Assembly (NCBI GenBank): GCA_030679955.1
Contig: JAUXSF010000009.1
Location: 186,001 to 250,000 of the forward strand
Direction: 5' to 3'
Source: Chlamydiales bacterium
GTDB lineage: Bacteria > Chlamydiota > Chlamydiia > Chlamydiales > JAJFMA01
DNA: 64,000 nt
Position 1 is the stretch's first letter. Each line of letters starts with the position of its first letter. The notes below the pieces were generated by a model that made no database searches, was not told where the DNA came from, and saw only the letters and a program-made list of their open reading frames with translations. The position numbers and the translations under genes are program-made. Below, one piece after another: positions 9,275-17,621 of this stretch.

Positions 9275-11048
9275 ATGGTGGAGGCGCAAGACCCGTTCGA
9301 TCGAGAAAGTCGTGCACCGTAAGTCTGGATTCTTCCGTCAGCCACCAGCCAGTGATATGTTTGGCTCCTGGAGCGATAGATAGTTTATTGACTTTGTCCG
9401 GGTCCGTCGCGTTCATAACTATCGACGCAGCCATTTCATAGGGGTGAGACTCGGGGACCAGGTCATCTCCACCCCTGCCTGCGGTATTTGGCACATCGAT
9501 GTTAATCAGCTTGTGCCCGTGGTTATATTTAAGATCCTCCGCGACATCGTAGCCGGCGAAAACAGTTTGTGCGACTGCTTGCACTGCATAGTTATCCTTA
9601 AACATGCCGACGATGGCCTTGACGCCACTCGCAAGATAAGACTGCTCTCCTACACCTGTTTTCTCTGCTAAGTCGTCGACAAGCTCCTGGGATGCCGCAA
9701 CTACCTCATTGGCGGCTCTGATGGCCACGTCCCAGAAATTGGACGGGTTCTGATCGAGCATTACCCCAATCTCTGGATGCTGTTTTGCTAACCAAGCGCT
9801 AGGACCTCCACCAAAACATGTTCCTTTGGCGATGATTTTGTCATCGGGTACCTTGCAATCCTGGGCCACATACTGGTAAGCCGCTTCTAAAGATGCGTTG
9901 ATATTGGCTTGAGTCGCAGGCCCTTCACTCAATCCCTTACCAGCAGTGTTGTATGCCATAACGTTTATGCCCTCCATTAGGAAGGCAATAAATTCAGCGC
10001 CAGCTTGCTCAAACTTGCTTGTTTGATCTTGCGTGATGACGATAGTCCCGGGACTTCTATCCCGGTTGAGGAGAAGTGAGCTCATTGTCAAATCGGCGTG
10101 CGCGCCTAATTGTTCGGGATTCAGCATGGATTGAAATCGACCGTTTTCGGTAATCGGGAGAAAGTAGGATTTATCGCCGACATCAACAAACATATGTGAG
10201 CTTTTCCCACCTCCAGCGATTTTCGAGATATTTTCCTTAAAGAACTCCGTATCGGGTGAGTTTTTGTCGAAAGCGATTAGCGTAAATGGTTGATCAAATG
10301 GCGTGGGTCGATCATTAGGTTTTACTTGAATTGTGCCGAAACCTAGGGTGGGAATCTCATTTTCTTTGTACTTCATTTCAGATTTACTTCTATTCACCAC
10401 TTGGATTTGATCTTCTTTTATAACGTATAGTTTTCCTGTCTCAGGATTTCTTACCAAAGTGGCTAATGGATCAATCTTGTTGCTTACCATTTTGGCATCG
10501 CGAATAGGGGTGGTCTCGGGCAACTCGAAGGCTAAGACTTGGCCAACTGGTTTACCCTCTGAGTCACTAATATCCAACTCTACGGTCCTTAGAGATTTCA
10601 GTGGGCTATCATCATGGAATTCCACTTTAACGTGCTTAAACTCGCCGCCACTATTCTCAATAGTGTCAAAAAATGCTTTCGAATCTAAATGCACAGCATC
10701 TACTTCACATCCCGTAGGGCTAACCAATGTCAAGTTAACCCCACCCAAATCTTGCAGTGCCATTTTCTTCTCTAACGCTCTCGACTCATCCCATTTACCT
10801 AAAGCTCCCCTCAAAATAGTTTGTTTGTTAAACACGCCAGTTGCCCAGGAAATCGGAGCCGTAAGCTTGCTGGTCCAACGGGATACGACTCCTCTTTGAT
10901 CGTAATCGTGGTACTCCGTGTTTACAATCCGTACCTTTGCGATGTTATGGACCGGATTATCTTTAGGTGAATTTCTAACAGGAGAAGGTTCAGCAGGATC
11001 CAATGATCCCGATCCTGAGGCTGAACCGAGGCCGTTCATACCATCCAT
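9252..11048 (-). CDS. alpha/beta hydrolase-like protein with Cys nucleophile motif
   Basis: The N-terminal ~330 residues of this 598-residue protein are of unknown type, with a Gly/Ser-rich start. The C-terminal half resembles the neighbouring hydrolase, with M-A-Y-N-T-A-G-K-G-L-S matching the Y-N-x-x-G-x-G-x-S pattern. The nucleophile elbow reads G409-T-C411-F-G413-G-G, so Cys replaces Ser, as in dienelactone hydrolases. A late His (G-A-K-H) could complete a triad. A GAGGTG ribosome site precedes the ATG. It may be a Cys-dependent hydrolase or a non-catalytic relative. It diverges from the YVTN gene across a 285-base AT-rich gap. Confidence 0.7.
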   Translation of the reverse strand: MDGMNGLGSASGSGSLDPAEPSPVRNSPKDNPVHNIAKVRIVNTEYHDYDQRGVVSRWTSKLTAPISWATGVFNKQTILRGALGKWDESRALEKKMALQDLGGVNLTLVSPTGCEVDAVHLDSKAFFDTIENSGGEFKHVKVEFHDDSPLKSLRTVELDISDSEGKPVGQVLAFELPETTPIRDAKMVSNKIDPLATLVRNPETGKLYVIKEDQIQVVNRSKSEMKYKENEIPTLGFGTIQVKPNDRPTPFDQPFTLIAFDKNSPDTEFFKENISKIAGGGKSSHMFVDVGDKSYFLPITENGRFQSMLNPEQLGAHADLTMSSLLLNRDRSPGTIVITQDQTSKFEQAGAEFIAFLMEGINVMAYNTAGKGLSEGPATQANINASLEAAYQYVAQDCKVPDDKIIAKGTCFGGGPSAWLAKQHPEIGVMLDQNPSNFWDVAIRAANEVVAASQELVDDLAEKTGVGEQSYLASGVKAIVGMFKDNYAVQAVAQTVFAGYDVAEDLKYNHGHKLINIDVPNTAGRGGDDLVPESHPYEMAASIVMNATDPDKVNKLSIAPGAKHITGWWLTEESRLTVHDFLDRTGLAPPPFKEESQE

Positions 11049-11294
11049 AGCACACCTCTATTTCTTAATAACATACCTTAATTATATAACTAAATTTATT
11101 TAATTATAAACAGTTCATCAATGATCTTTACTAAGGTTGTCGCCAAACAACTAAACATTAGGTAATTAAATAATTAACTAAATCGACGCGTTATTAAATT
11201 AATAAGCATAACCTAAACCCCTGATTTCGCTCCTCTGCCAGACGCATTGAATAAAGCGAGGATTTTACAATTTGTTTTCTGATTATGGTGAGTT

Positions 11295-11333
11295 GTTGTA
11301 GGTTGTGTTTTCTACTAAATCACAACCTACAAC
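11295..11333 (+). promoter_or_regulatory. 13-bp perfect inverted repeat abutting the YVTN start codon
   Basis: GTTGTAGGTTGTG (11295-11307) pairs perfectly with 11321-11333 around a 13-base loop, and the second arm ends directly at the ATG of 11334. It occupies the place of the ribosome site, which is otherwise absent. Confidence 0.6.
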
Positions 11334-12575
11334 ATGGTTACGATGGAAAGACTCTTTTGTTGGGCGGTAGCGACATTTCTGGCCCTAGCATGCTTTACCG
11401 GCCAAGCATTTGCTAATCACGCCTATGTGGCAAACACGGACGACAACACCGTCACGGTAATAGAGACGGACGATAATACGGTCATTGCAACAATTTCCGT
11501 TGGAGATAGTCCACAAGCCATGGCTATTACGCCCAGTGGCCGCTTTGTGTACGTAAGCAACTACAACAGCAACAGCATATCCGTCATTGACACAACATCT
11601 CTAACTGTTGTCGACACCTTTTTCGCCGCTCTAAATGGCCCATTAGGCATCTCTTTTTCCAACAATGGTGCATATGCCTATATTGCTAACAATGGTAACG
11701 ACACTGTGTCGGTAATCGACACAGCAAATAATTCGTTAATAACGACGGTAACCGTTGGTACCGCTCCTGTTAGCATTCTGACAGCCCCTGGCGGAGGGTT
11801 TATTTATGTCGCTAACAGCTTTGATAACACTATCTCCGTCATGGATATTTCAACTAATCTGGTCGTTACCACAATTGCTGTAGGTGACTTCCCTTTTGGC
11901 CTGGCGATTACCCCAGACGGCGAGTTTGTTTACGTTACAAATCTATTCAGCTCTAACGTGTCCGTCATCGATGCCGCATCACATACGGTAACCTCCACAA
12001 TCCCTGTGGGAACAACTCCAAGATATATAGCAATTACACCAAGTGCCGCTTACGCCTACGTGGCTAACAGCGACAGTTCTGATATCTCCGTTATTGATGT
12101 CAATTCAAACATAGTTATCGCGACCATACCAGTAGGAAATACACCTTTTGGGGTTGCAATTACTCCAGATGGGGCATATCTCTATATTTCTATCCATAAC
12201 GACAACGAAGTTACCGTTGTGGATACCAGCGGCAATATCATCATAGCAATCAATCCCGTTGGCAGTGGTCCTACGTTCATTGTGATCATGCCGAGCGTAC
12301 TTCCGCCAAGTAGTTTAAGCGGCAAAAAGCTGACAAACGATTTGCCTTTTCAAAAGCAATTTCTAAATCAACTCACTTGGCCTGCGAGTACAAGTAGTGG
12401 TGTAGTCTCTTACAATATCTACCGTGATGGGATACCAATCGGTTCAGTCGCAGCGAGGGGGCCCCTAACCTACAATGACTACGCGATCAACAAGACAAAA
12501 AGTTATCTGTACAGCGTCGCAGCTGTGAATTTAAACGGTTTGGAAAGTGCCCAAACTACAGTCATCGTCAATTAA
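11334..12575 (+). CDS. secreted YVTN-family beta-propeller protein with C-terminal Fn3-like domain
   Basis: The protein starts with a Sec signal peptide (hydrophobic core ending G-Q-A-F-A, then N-H-A-Y-V-A-N). About seven ~42-residue repeats follow with the pattern Y-V-x-N, then I-S-V-I-D-T, V-x-x-T-I-x-V-G and P-x-G-V-A-I-T-P-D-G, which is the YVTN propeller. The last ~80 residues (L-T-W-P-A-S ... Y-N-I-Y-R-D-G) look like a fibronectin type III domain. It is probably a surface or periplasmic binding protein. ATG codons at 11334 and 11343 are both possible. A 13-bp hairpin lies directly before the first. The barrel gene follows immediately. Confidence 0.85.
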   Translation: MVTMERLFCWAVATFLALACFTGQAFANHAYVANTDDNTVTVIETDDNTVIATISVGDSPQAMAITPSGRFVYVSNYNSNSISVIDTTSLTVVDTFFAALNGPLGISFSNNGAYAYIANNGNDTVSVIDTANNSLITTVTVGTAPVSILTAPGGGFIYVANSFDNTISVMDISTNLVVTTIAVGDFPFGLAITPDGEFVYVTNLFSSNVSVIDAASHTVTSTIPVGTTPRYIAITPSAAYAYVANSDSSDISVIDVNSNIVIATIPVGNTPFGVAITPDGAYLYISIHNDNEVTVVDTSGNIIIAINPVGSGPTFIVIMPSVLPPSSLSGKKLTNDLPFQKQFLNQLTWPASTSSGVVSYNIYRDGIPIGSVAARGPLTYNDYAINKTKSYLYSVAAVNLNGLESAQTTVIVN

Positions 12576-12590
12576 TTATCGGTGCAAAGA

Positions 12591-13235
12591 ATGAAAAAGA
12601 GCATTCTGTGGATACTGGGTGTCATGAGTTTAGTTGGCAGCAACTATTTGTATGCAAGTATACCCCTATACAGTCCACCAGAGGGAATCTTGTTGGAATT
12701 TCGGCCGAGTTATTTTAACCCCACTTCATCTGATTTTCGTGAGCTATTTGGCAGTGGAACAAACTACCAACTGACCGGTACCATTCCCCTATGCGACGGA
12801 GCCGACCTGTGGGCACGTGGCATAAATCTGTGGGTAGCTGTGGACTATTTTACACAAAATGCACGTTCTAGTGGATTAGGCAGTGAAATTGGAATTCGAA
12901 TGGTCCCCTTGACAATGGGTATAAAGTATTTCTCCCCTTCGACGGGTGGGGAGATTCCTGTGAACTTTTACGGTGCCGCCGGAATGAAATACTACTTCGT
13001 CCACACGTACAACAATGCTCCACAAGTTGATCACACCATCAATCAGCGTGGAATGGGAGGCGTTGTAGAAGCAGGTGTAATCGCCAGCATCACTGAATCT
13101 TTGGTTCTAGACATCTTCTCAAGCTACTCTGCCAAGACATTCAAGCCACCATCGCTTTCCAACCCAGCGGTGGAAGCGAAAGGACTCGATGTCAGCGGCT
13201 TCAATATTGGCGCTGGTATCGGCTACGAGTTTTAG
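12591..13235 (+). CDS. small outer-membrane beta-barrel protein
   Basis: The protein begins with a signal peptide (M-K-K-S-I-L-W-I-L-G ... L-Y-A-S) and has alternating polar/hydrophobic strands rich in Gly, Tyr and Phe. It ends in G-I-G-Y-E-F, the terminal aromatic expected for Bam-inserted barrels. The size (~214 residues) fits an 8-stranded barrel. The ATG at 12591 is chosen because it begins the signal peptide; an in-frame GTG lies at 12582. It starts 15 bases after the YVTN gene, suggesting a shared transcript and perhaps a surface pair. No specific family is recognised. Confidence 0.75.
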   Translation: MKKSILWILGVMSLVGSNYLYASIPLYSPPEGILLEFRPSYFNPTSSDFRELFGSGTNYQLTGTIPLCDGADLWARGINLWVAVDYFTQNARSSGLGSEIGIRMVPLTMGIKYFSPSTGGEIPVNFYGAAGMKYYFVHTYNNAPQVDHTINQRGMGGVVEAGVIASITESLVLDIFSSYSAKTFKPPSLSNPAVEAKGLDVSGFNIGAGIGYEF

Positions 13236-14065
13236 GTAGCTCGTAGAATCGTACAAGAACCGCCTATCCAGAAGTGAGTATTCTCAGGAATCACTTCAAT
13301 AATTCCTGGTGAATTCAAAAAAACGCCTTGCTCGATACGCAAAGGTTGCTGGTTGCCCTGAGTTCTTAGATAGGCGGCGATCGCCCCCGCAGCCATTCCG
13401 CACAAAGGGTCTTCCAAATAGCCATATAAAGGCGCAAATTCTCTGGTATGGTATGAGAGAGCTGGGTCAAAAGTCTCCGAGGTGAAAATTGAAATTCCAG
13501 TAACCTTCAGCTGATTGCAAATATTGGCATAGTGAGATATCTCAGGCTCTAGTTCTTGTAAAAGAGCCAAATGTTGAACAGGCACTATCAGCTCTTTATC
13601 ACTAAAAATCTGAACAATGCGTGGGACCCCCGAAAGGGAAGATTGCTTGACCTTCAAAGAATCGCACAGAAAGTTGCGATCTATCTGGTCCTCTAAAAGG
13701 ACAAAATCCTCCACCCTTACAAACCACTTTCCGTTCACTTTTTTGGCTTGCAAAATGGTGTGGCTTGTTTCAATCAAAACCTCCGGCTTATAAAGCAAAT
13801 TCTTATGCTCTAATGTGGCTAGAGTGGCCAGAGTTGCGTGAACACAGAAGCCCACCTCCGTGTTAGGAGTAAACCAGCGAACTTTGTAATCCGCATTGGT
13901 AGAAGAAAACACAAACGCAGTTTCAGACGCATTGACTTGCCTGGCAATTTCTTGCATTTCAATGTCGCTCAGACTAGCTGTATCAAGAACCACGCCTGCT
14001 AAATTCCCCGATTTAGAATCTTCCGTAAACACTTTCACACGATAGACATCAGATCCCCTTATCAC
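13232..14065 (-). CDS. PhzF-family isomerase/epimerase
   Basis: This 277-residue protein has the PhzF diaminopimelate-epimerase-like fold: V-F-T-E-D-x-x-x-G-N at the N-terminus, A-S-E48-T-A-F-V with the catalytic Glu, and R-W-F-T-P-N-T-E-V. The usual G-L-C-G-H-A-T-L-A reads G-F-C-V-H-A-T-L-A here. A D-P-L-C-G-M-A-A-G motif marks the second half. Family members isomerise small molecules; no phenazine genes are nearby, so the substrate is unknown. The start appears to be GTG at 14065, with a G-rich stretch upstream. The 3' end overlaps the convergent barrel gene by 4 bases. Confidence 0.85.
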   Translation of the reverse strand: MIRGSDVYRVKVFTEDSKSGNLAGVVLDTASLSDIEMQEIARQVNASETAFVFSSTNADYKVRWFTPNTEVGFCVHATLATLATLEHKNLLYKPEVLIETSHTILQAKKVNGKWFVRVEDFVLLEDQIDRNFLCDSLKVKQSSLSGVPRIVQIFSDKELIVPVQHLALLQELEPEISHYANICNQLKVTGISIFTSETFDPALSYHTREFAPLYGYLEDPLCGMAAGAIAAYLRTQGNQQPLRIEQGVFLNSPGIIEVIPENTHFWIGGSCTILRAT

Positions 14066-14160
14066 AAAACCCCGCCTGCGGTAAGAGGAAGCACAAACAC
14101 AACCGGATTAAACTTCTCAGTATGTACTTCGCCCTTATGTAGCTCACTGTAAAAAAAATT

Positions 14161-14532
14161 CTAAACGTGTTGGTCAACCAAAATGGCATTGCCATCTGGA
14201 TCAACAACCATAAAGCTAGCAGGGCCGGAGGTGCTTTCATCAGCCTCCATAACCATCTGTACGCCACGCTCTTTAAGCTGGCGTTGCAACTCACGAATGT
14301 CCGTGAATTCGCCTAATTGTGTTGCATCACTGTTCCAACCCGGGTTAAAAGTCATGACGTTTTTATCGAACATACCTTGAAATAGGCCGATATTGCGGTC
14401 ACCATTTTTCATGATCAGCCAATTCTGAGACTGATCTCCCGCAAAGACTGAAAATCCTAGCTTTTCGTAGAATTGCTTCGAAGCTTCAATATCCTTCACA
14501 GCTAAGCTAATCGAGAAGTTCCCCAATTCCAT
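14161..14532 (-). CDS. VOC-superfamily (glyoxalase/bleomycin-resistance-like) protein
   Basis: This 123-residue protein has paired beta-alpha-beta-beta-beta modules: N-F-S-I-S-L-A-V-K-D-I-E-A-S-K-Q-F-Y-E-K-L-G-F at the start and F-M-V-V-D-P-D-G-N-A-I-L-V-D-Q-H near the end, typical of VOC metalloproteins. Substrate and metal cannot be assigned. The ATG at 14532 is preferred because AAGGGTGAG lies seven bases upstream; the frame extends to 14577 without such support. It lies upstream of and parallel to phzF, with a 95-base gap. Confidence 0.8.
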   Translation of the reverse strand: MELGNFSISLAVKDIEASKQFYEKLGFSVFAGDQSQNWLIMKNGDRNIGLFQGMFDKNVMTFNPGWNSDATQLGEFTDIRELQRQLKERGVQMVMEADESTSGPASFMVVDPDGNAILVDQHV

Positions 14533-14598
14533 AAGTCTCACCCTTTGAGTTTCTGAGTTAATCAAGTCTGCTATCATACACGTCGTTTATATTTTCTG

Positions 14599-14621
14599 GA
14601 CATAACAGGATGGGCAGGCAT
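14599..14621. repeat. fragment of the hicAB-flanking repeat family
   Basis: ACATAACAGGATGGGCAGGC matches the core seen at 26831-26850. It lies in the 595-base gap 14533-15127, which holds only repeats (this one, the nested palindrome and 15061-15118). Confidence 0.5.
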
Positions 14622-14706
14622 ACGCATCAACCCAATTCTGAGAATTGAGTCGTAACAACTGTAATTCAACAAATTATGCATAATGGATTTGTTTAAGGAT
14701 ATTCTA

Positions 14707-14896
14707 CAGCTAATCGCGAAGCGATTTAAGCATGTAGCCACAGGCATCAGCCTGTGGGATAGAATATAATGGAAATGCAGCCGCGAAGGCGGCGACAGAG
14801 ACACATATGCTGTCGCCGCCTTCGCGTGTTTTTAACTCTGCTTATCCACAGGCTCACGCCTTTGGCTACATGCTTAAATCGCTTCGCGATTAGCTG
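14707..14896. repeat. 190-bp nested palindromic element
   Basis: The outer arms 14707-14761 and 14843-14896 are inverted copies with few mismatches. Between them lies a perfect 17-bp hairpin (14782-14798 with 14810-14826). No coding potential is seen. The form is that of a MITE- or REP/BIME-like unit. Confidence 0.85.
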
Positions 14897-15060
14897 CAAA
14901 AGCTTTCACATGTACTACGGTGCGAATGGAAACAGTAGCTAATTTATAATGATGTACTTATGACTAATTTTCCATAATTAGGTTGATGCGTATGGGTAGG
15001 CAGGAGTTTTTGAAAAAAAGTTAGAATGATCTTTGGAAAATACAAAAGACTAAGAATCAG

Positions 15061-15118
15061 TTCACATCCTGCCTGTCCTGCCGCGCAGAGATCCTGCCTA
15101 TCCGTAATGTTACTTTTT
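15061..15118. repeat. copy of the hicAB-flanking repeat family
   Basis: It contains CATCCTGCCTGTCCTGCCGC and ATCCTGCCTATCC, matching 27550-27607 in order. It lies directly next to the stop codon of the short dedA-like gene. An inverted repeat (15109-15126 with 15149-15165) spans the junction. Confidence 0.65.
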
Positions 15119-15127
15119 CGAGTAACT

Positions 15128-15643
15128 TTAAAAAACGTCGGGGAATTTGTTACCGAAAAAGTAACCGAGAGAAAGAAAAGTAGTGACCCACAAAAGAGCA
15201 CCACTATAAGCAAACAACGCAAATTTCTTGTATTCAAGCTCGGTCATCCCTGCAACAAACCCGCTGAAATGGCGCACACCAGGAATGAAATACCCAATAA
15301 ACACAGTCCACGTGCCAAAGCGTTCAAACCAATTATGAGCTCTGTCGATATATTTCTGCTTCAACCCTACCCAGGGTCCGAACTTATGAATAAAGAAGTC
15401 GCTGGCAAGTTTGCCCAATAGATAACTGACAGTGATCCCGCAAATACTCCCAGCCAACGCAGCAAAGAACATGTCTGGAATTGGCAGATTACCTTTGCGC
15501 ATAAGAACACCCCCAAGGACCATCAAAGCCTCTTCAGGTACCGGTAGCGCAATAATCCCCAACATCAGAAATGCAAAAAGAGCTACAGGACCATATGTGA
15601 GAACATAAGAAGCTAGAGTTTCTACATCGGGAAAAAAATCCAT
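15128..15643 (-). CDS. DedA/VTT-family membrane protein, C-terminally short
   Basis: This 171-residue protein has the VTT-domain hallmarks: a P-V-P-E-E-A re-entrant segment near residue 38, G-x-x-x-S-Y-L-L-G-K, and F-I-P-G-V-R-H-F-S-G-F-V-A-G-M. DedA proteins are inner-membrane, proton-driven lipid-carrier transporters or scramblases. Family members usually continue 25-40 residues with a last helix after the G-Y-x-F-G motif; this one stops after G-Y-F-F-G-N-K and five residues, next to a repeat copy, so the end may have been lost by insertion. The ATG at 15643 is used; an in-frame TTG lies at 15649. Confidence 0.8.
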   Translation of the reverse strand: MDFFPDVETLASYVLTYGPVALFAFLMLGIIALPVPEEALMVLGGVLMRKGNLPIPDMFFAALAGSICGITVSYLLGKLASDFFIHKFGPWVGLKQKYIDRAHNWFERFGTWTVFIGYFIPGVRHFSGFVAGMTELEYKKFALFAYSGALLWVTTFLSLGYFFGNKFPDVF

Positions 15644-15798
15644 AGTCAATATGCTTCACCATAGTATCGATTAAACTACGATATTCTATTAATAAATAAA
15701 TAAAATCAACCTTTTCTCTTAAAAGTTATCCTGCACCTTAAAATCAACCATTTTTCAAGAAAATTACAACTAAATTAAACAATATCACTCCCAAAACA

Positions 15799-15827
15799 TT
15801 ACAATTTTAAATAATATTTTATATAAT
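15799..15827 (+). promoter_or_regulatory. possible promoter of the second kinase gene
   Basis: TTACAA (15799-15804) and TATAAT (15822-15827) are 17 bases apart; another TATAAT lies at 15830-15835. ACATTACAATTTT also occurs, with one base change, before the first kinase gene. Confidence 0.4.
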
Positions 15828-15853
15828 AGTATAATCATCACCAAGAGTGTTTC

Positions 15854-17377
15854 ATGGAGAATTTAGGTCATACCCAAAATAAACCTGATCCCACCAGTTC
15901 AGTTCCCTCCGAAACACCCATAGAAAGAGCTGGTGAGCAACAGGGCGATCAATTCGTGCTGGGCCGACGAGTTAGCACACAGCCCGCCTTACAAGAGTCC
16001 TTTGAAAAACTAGCCCAAGGTACGCTAGCCCAAAAACCAACAATGATGGGAAAACTATGGGGCACCCTTAGCTACCTAACAAGCTTTGTTTCTCCTAAAG
16101 GCTCTGCCCCTAAAGTGGATCAAGTTGTTATGAAGGGAGCTTTTTCAAAAGTACAAGCTGATCCTCAGGAGTTTGAGCAACTGACACACCTTCAAAATCA
16201 AGCGCGAGGCTTAGGAATATCGGACGTTAAAATTGCCAAAGCAACTGAACAAGGCACTCTCACTCAAATCATCGCTCTCAGAGAGAAAATCCTGAAATAC
16301 TATAGTGCTATTGTTAAGAATTACGACGTAGAAAAGACCGAGAAATTAGCTTTAAGGTCAGGCAGTGCGTCACCATTAACGGTCGATCTTTTGCAAAGAG
16401 TAATTAAAACAGCGTTAAAAAACGATATTTCCCTAGAGGGACAAGTCATAACTAAAGATGGCGCCCAGTTTTTGGTCCAACAGGACGCAGAAAATCGACT
16501 GCAGATCACTCATCAAACAAAAAAGATTTTAGGTCGCGGGGCTTTTGGGGTCGTGTATGAAGTGCTGCATGTTACGACGGGTGAGATGATGGCGCTTAAG
16601 ATTGCAAAGCCTGACTCCGACTCTGGTATCTCCTCGTCCGACGCCAATAGTGCACTATATAGAGAAGTCAGAAACCTTGAGACAGTAAACGGTGGTAGAA
16701 TGCATACAGTAGGGGTACAATCCGCTGCGCGTGTCGTCTACTCGATAACAGGAGCAGGAAAGGCAACCCCAGGATACCTGATTCCATTATATTCTAAATC
16801 ATTGGATAAACTTGCCCGATCACCCTCTGTTGATATTCAGCAAGCAATAACCTATAGCAAACAACTCTTTTCAGGATTAGCCGCGGTCCACGCAGCACGA
16901 ATCGTTCACACAGATATTAAACCTGACAATATCGGCGTCGACGGCGAGGAAGCCTACTTGGCAGACTTTGGGGTGGCATACTCTACAGAGGGGTTGGTAG
17001 GCAAAGGTTTTATGGGCATATTACAATGGGCTCTATCAACAGCCCTTGACAACCTAACTGTAATTAGTGATCAGGTGGAAAGCAGCTGGTATCCAAGACA
17101 GGATATGCATCTTCACAAGGACAAAATTGAAGAAAGAAACGAGGACCAGGCTAGAGAGGTTCTTGAGAAATCAGATGTTTGTGCACTTGGTAGGAGTATC
17201 TATTACGTGTTCTCCGGAGGAAGATATTATGATGAATCGGACAGCCATCGAGTTTTAGAAAAACGTGGTATTCCTCCAGAGCTAATTAATATTCTGATTA
17301 GCACTCAAAATTCTGACCCGCTAGCTCGTCCATCCGCCAAGGAAGTGTTCAACGCCTTTGAAAAGATTCAACTATAA
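15854..17377 (+). CDS. Ser/Thr protein kinase with conserved N-terminal domain (paralog B)
   Basis: This 507-residue paralog of the kinase at 6483 shares the ~200-residue N-terminal region (L-x-Y-L-T-S, L-Q-N-x-A-R-x-L-G-I, L-L-Q-x-V-I-K-x-A-L-K-N). Kinase motifs are G227-R-G229-A-F-G232, K249, H352-T-D354-I-K-P-D-N and D371-F-G373. As in paralog A, the activation segment lacks APE and contains W-Y-P before K-S-D-V-C-A-L-G. The HRD Arg is Thr, which suggests activation without the usual loop phosphorylation. Catalysis is plausible. A host-directed role is inferred only from the type of organism. Confidence 0.87.
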   Translation: MENLGHTQNKPDPTSSVPSETPIERAGEQQGDQFVLGRRVSTQPALQESFEKLAQGTLAQKPTMMGKLWGTLSYLTSFVSPKGSAPKVDQVVMKGAFSKVQADPQEFEQLTHLQNQARGLGISDVKIAKATEQGTLTQIIALREKILKYYSAIVKNYDVEKTEKLALRSGSASPLTVDLLQRVIKTALKNDISLEGQVITKDGAQFLVQQDAENRLQITHQTKKILGRGAFGVVYEVLHVTTGEMMALKIAKPDSDSGISSSDANSALYREVRNLETVNGGRMHTVGVQSAARVVYSITGAGKATPGYLIPLYSKSLDKLARSPSVDIQQAITYSKQLFSGLAAVHAARIVHTDIKPDNIGVDGEEAYLADFGVAYSTEGLVGKGFMGILQWALSTALDNLTVISDQVESSWYPRQDMHLHKDKIEERNEDQAREVLEKSDVCALGRSIYYVFSGGRYYDESDSHRVLEKRGIPPELINILISTQNSDPLARPSAKEVFNAFEKIQL

Positions 17378-17621
17378 AAAAGTGATAAAAAAAAATTAAG
17401 TCGAGTTTAATTCTGCTAATATTCTTGGCCAAAGGCTAAAAAAGCGTCCTAGATTCTTCCTGATTCAGCTTCCTGCCACTCGCCCATCCATCTTTTCTTT
17501 CTCAAATGATTCACCTTTAATAACTATTGTTTTTTCAGCACTTCTATAAAATAAATATCATGTTTGATGCTATAATATAAACTATAATACGCTAAACATT
17601 ACTATAATGAATGGAGTTGAA

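Noticed and set aside
10459-10899. 146-codon frame antisense to the Cys-hydrolase gene
   Set aside because: No ribosome site; the minus-strand gene has a good one and continuous homology-like features.
15026-15421. 131-codon frame on the plus strand
   Set aside because: It lies antisense to the dedA-like gene, crosses a repeat and has no ribosome site or protein-like composition.
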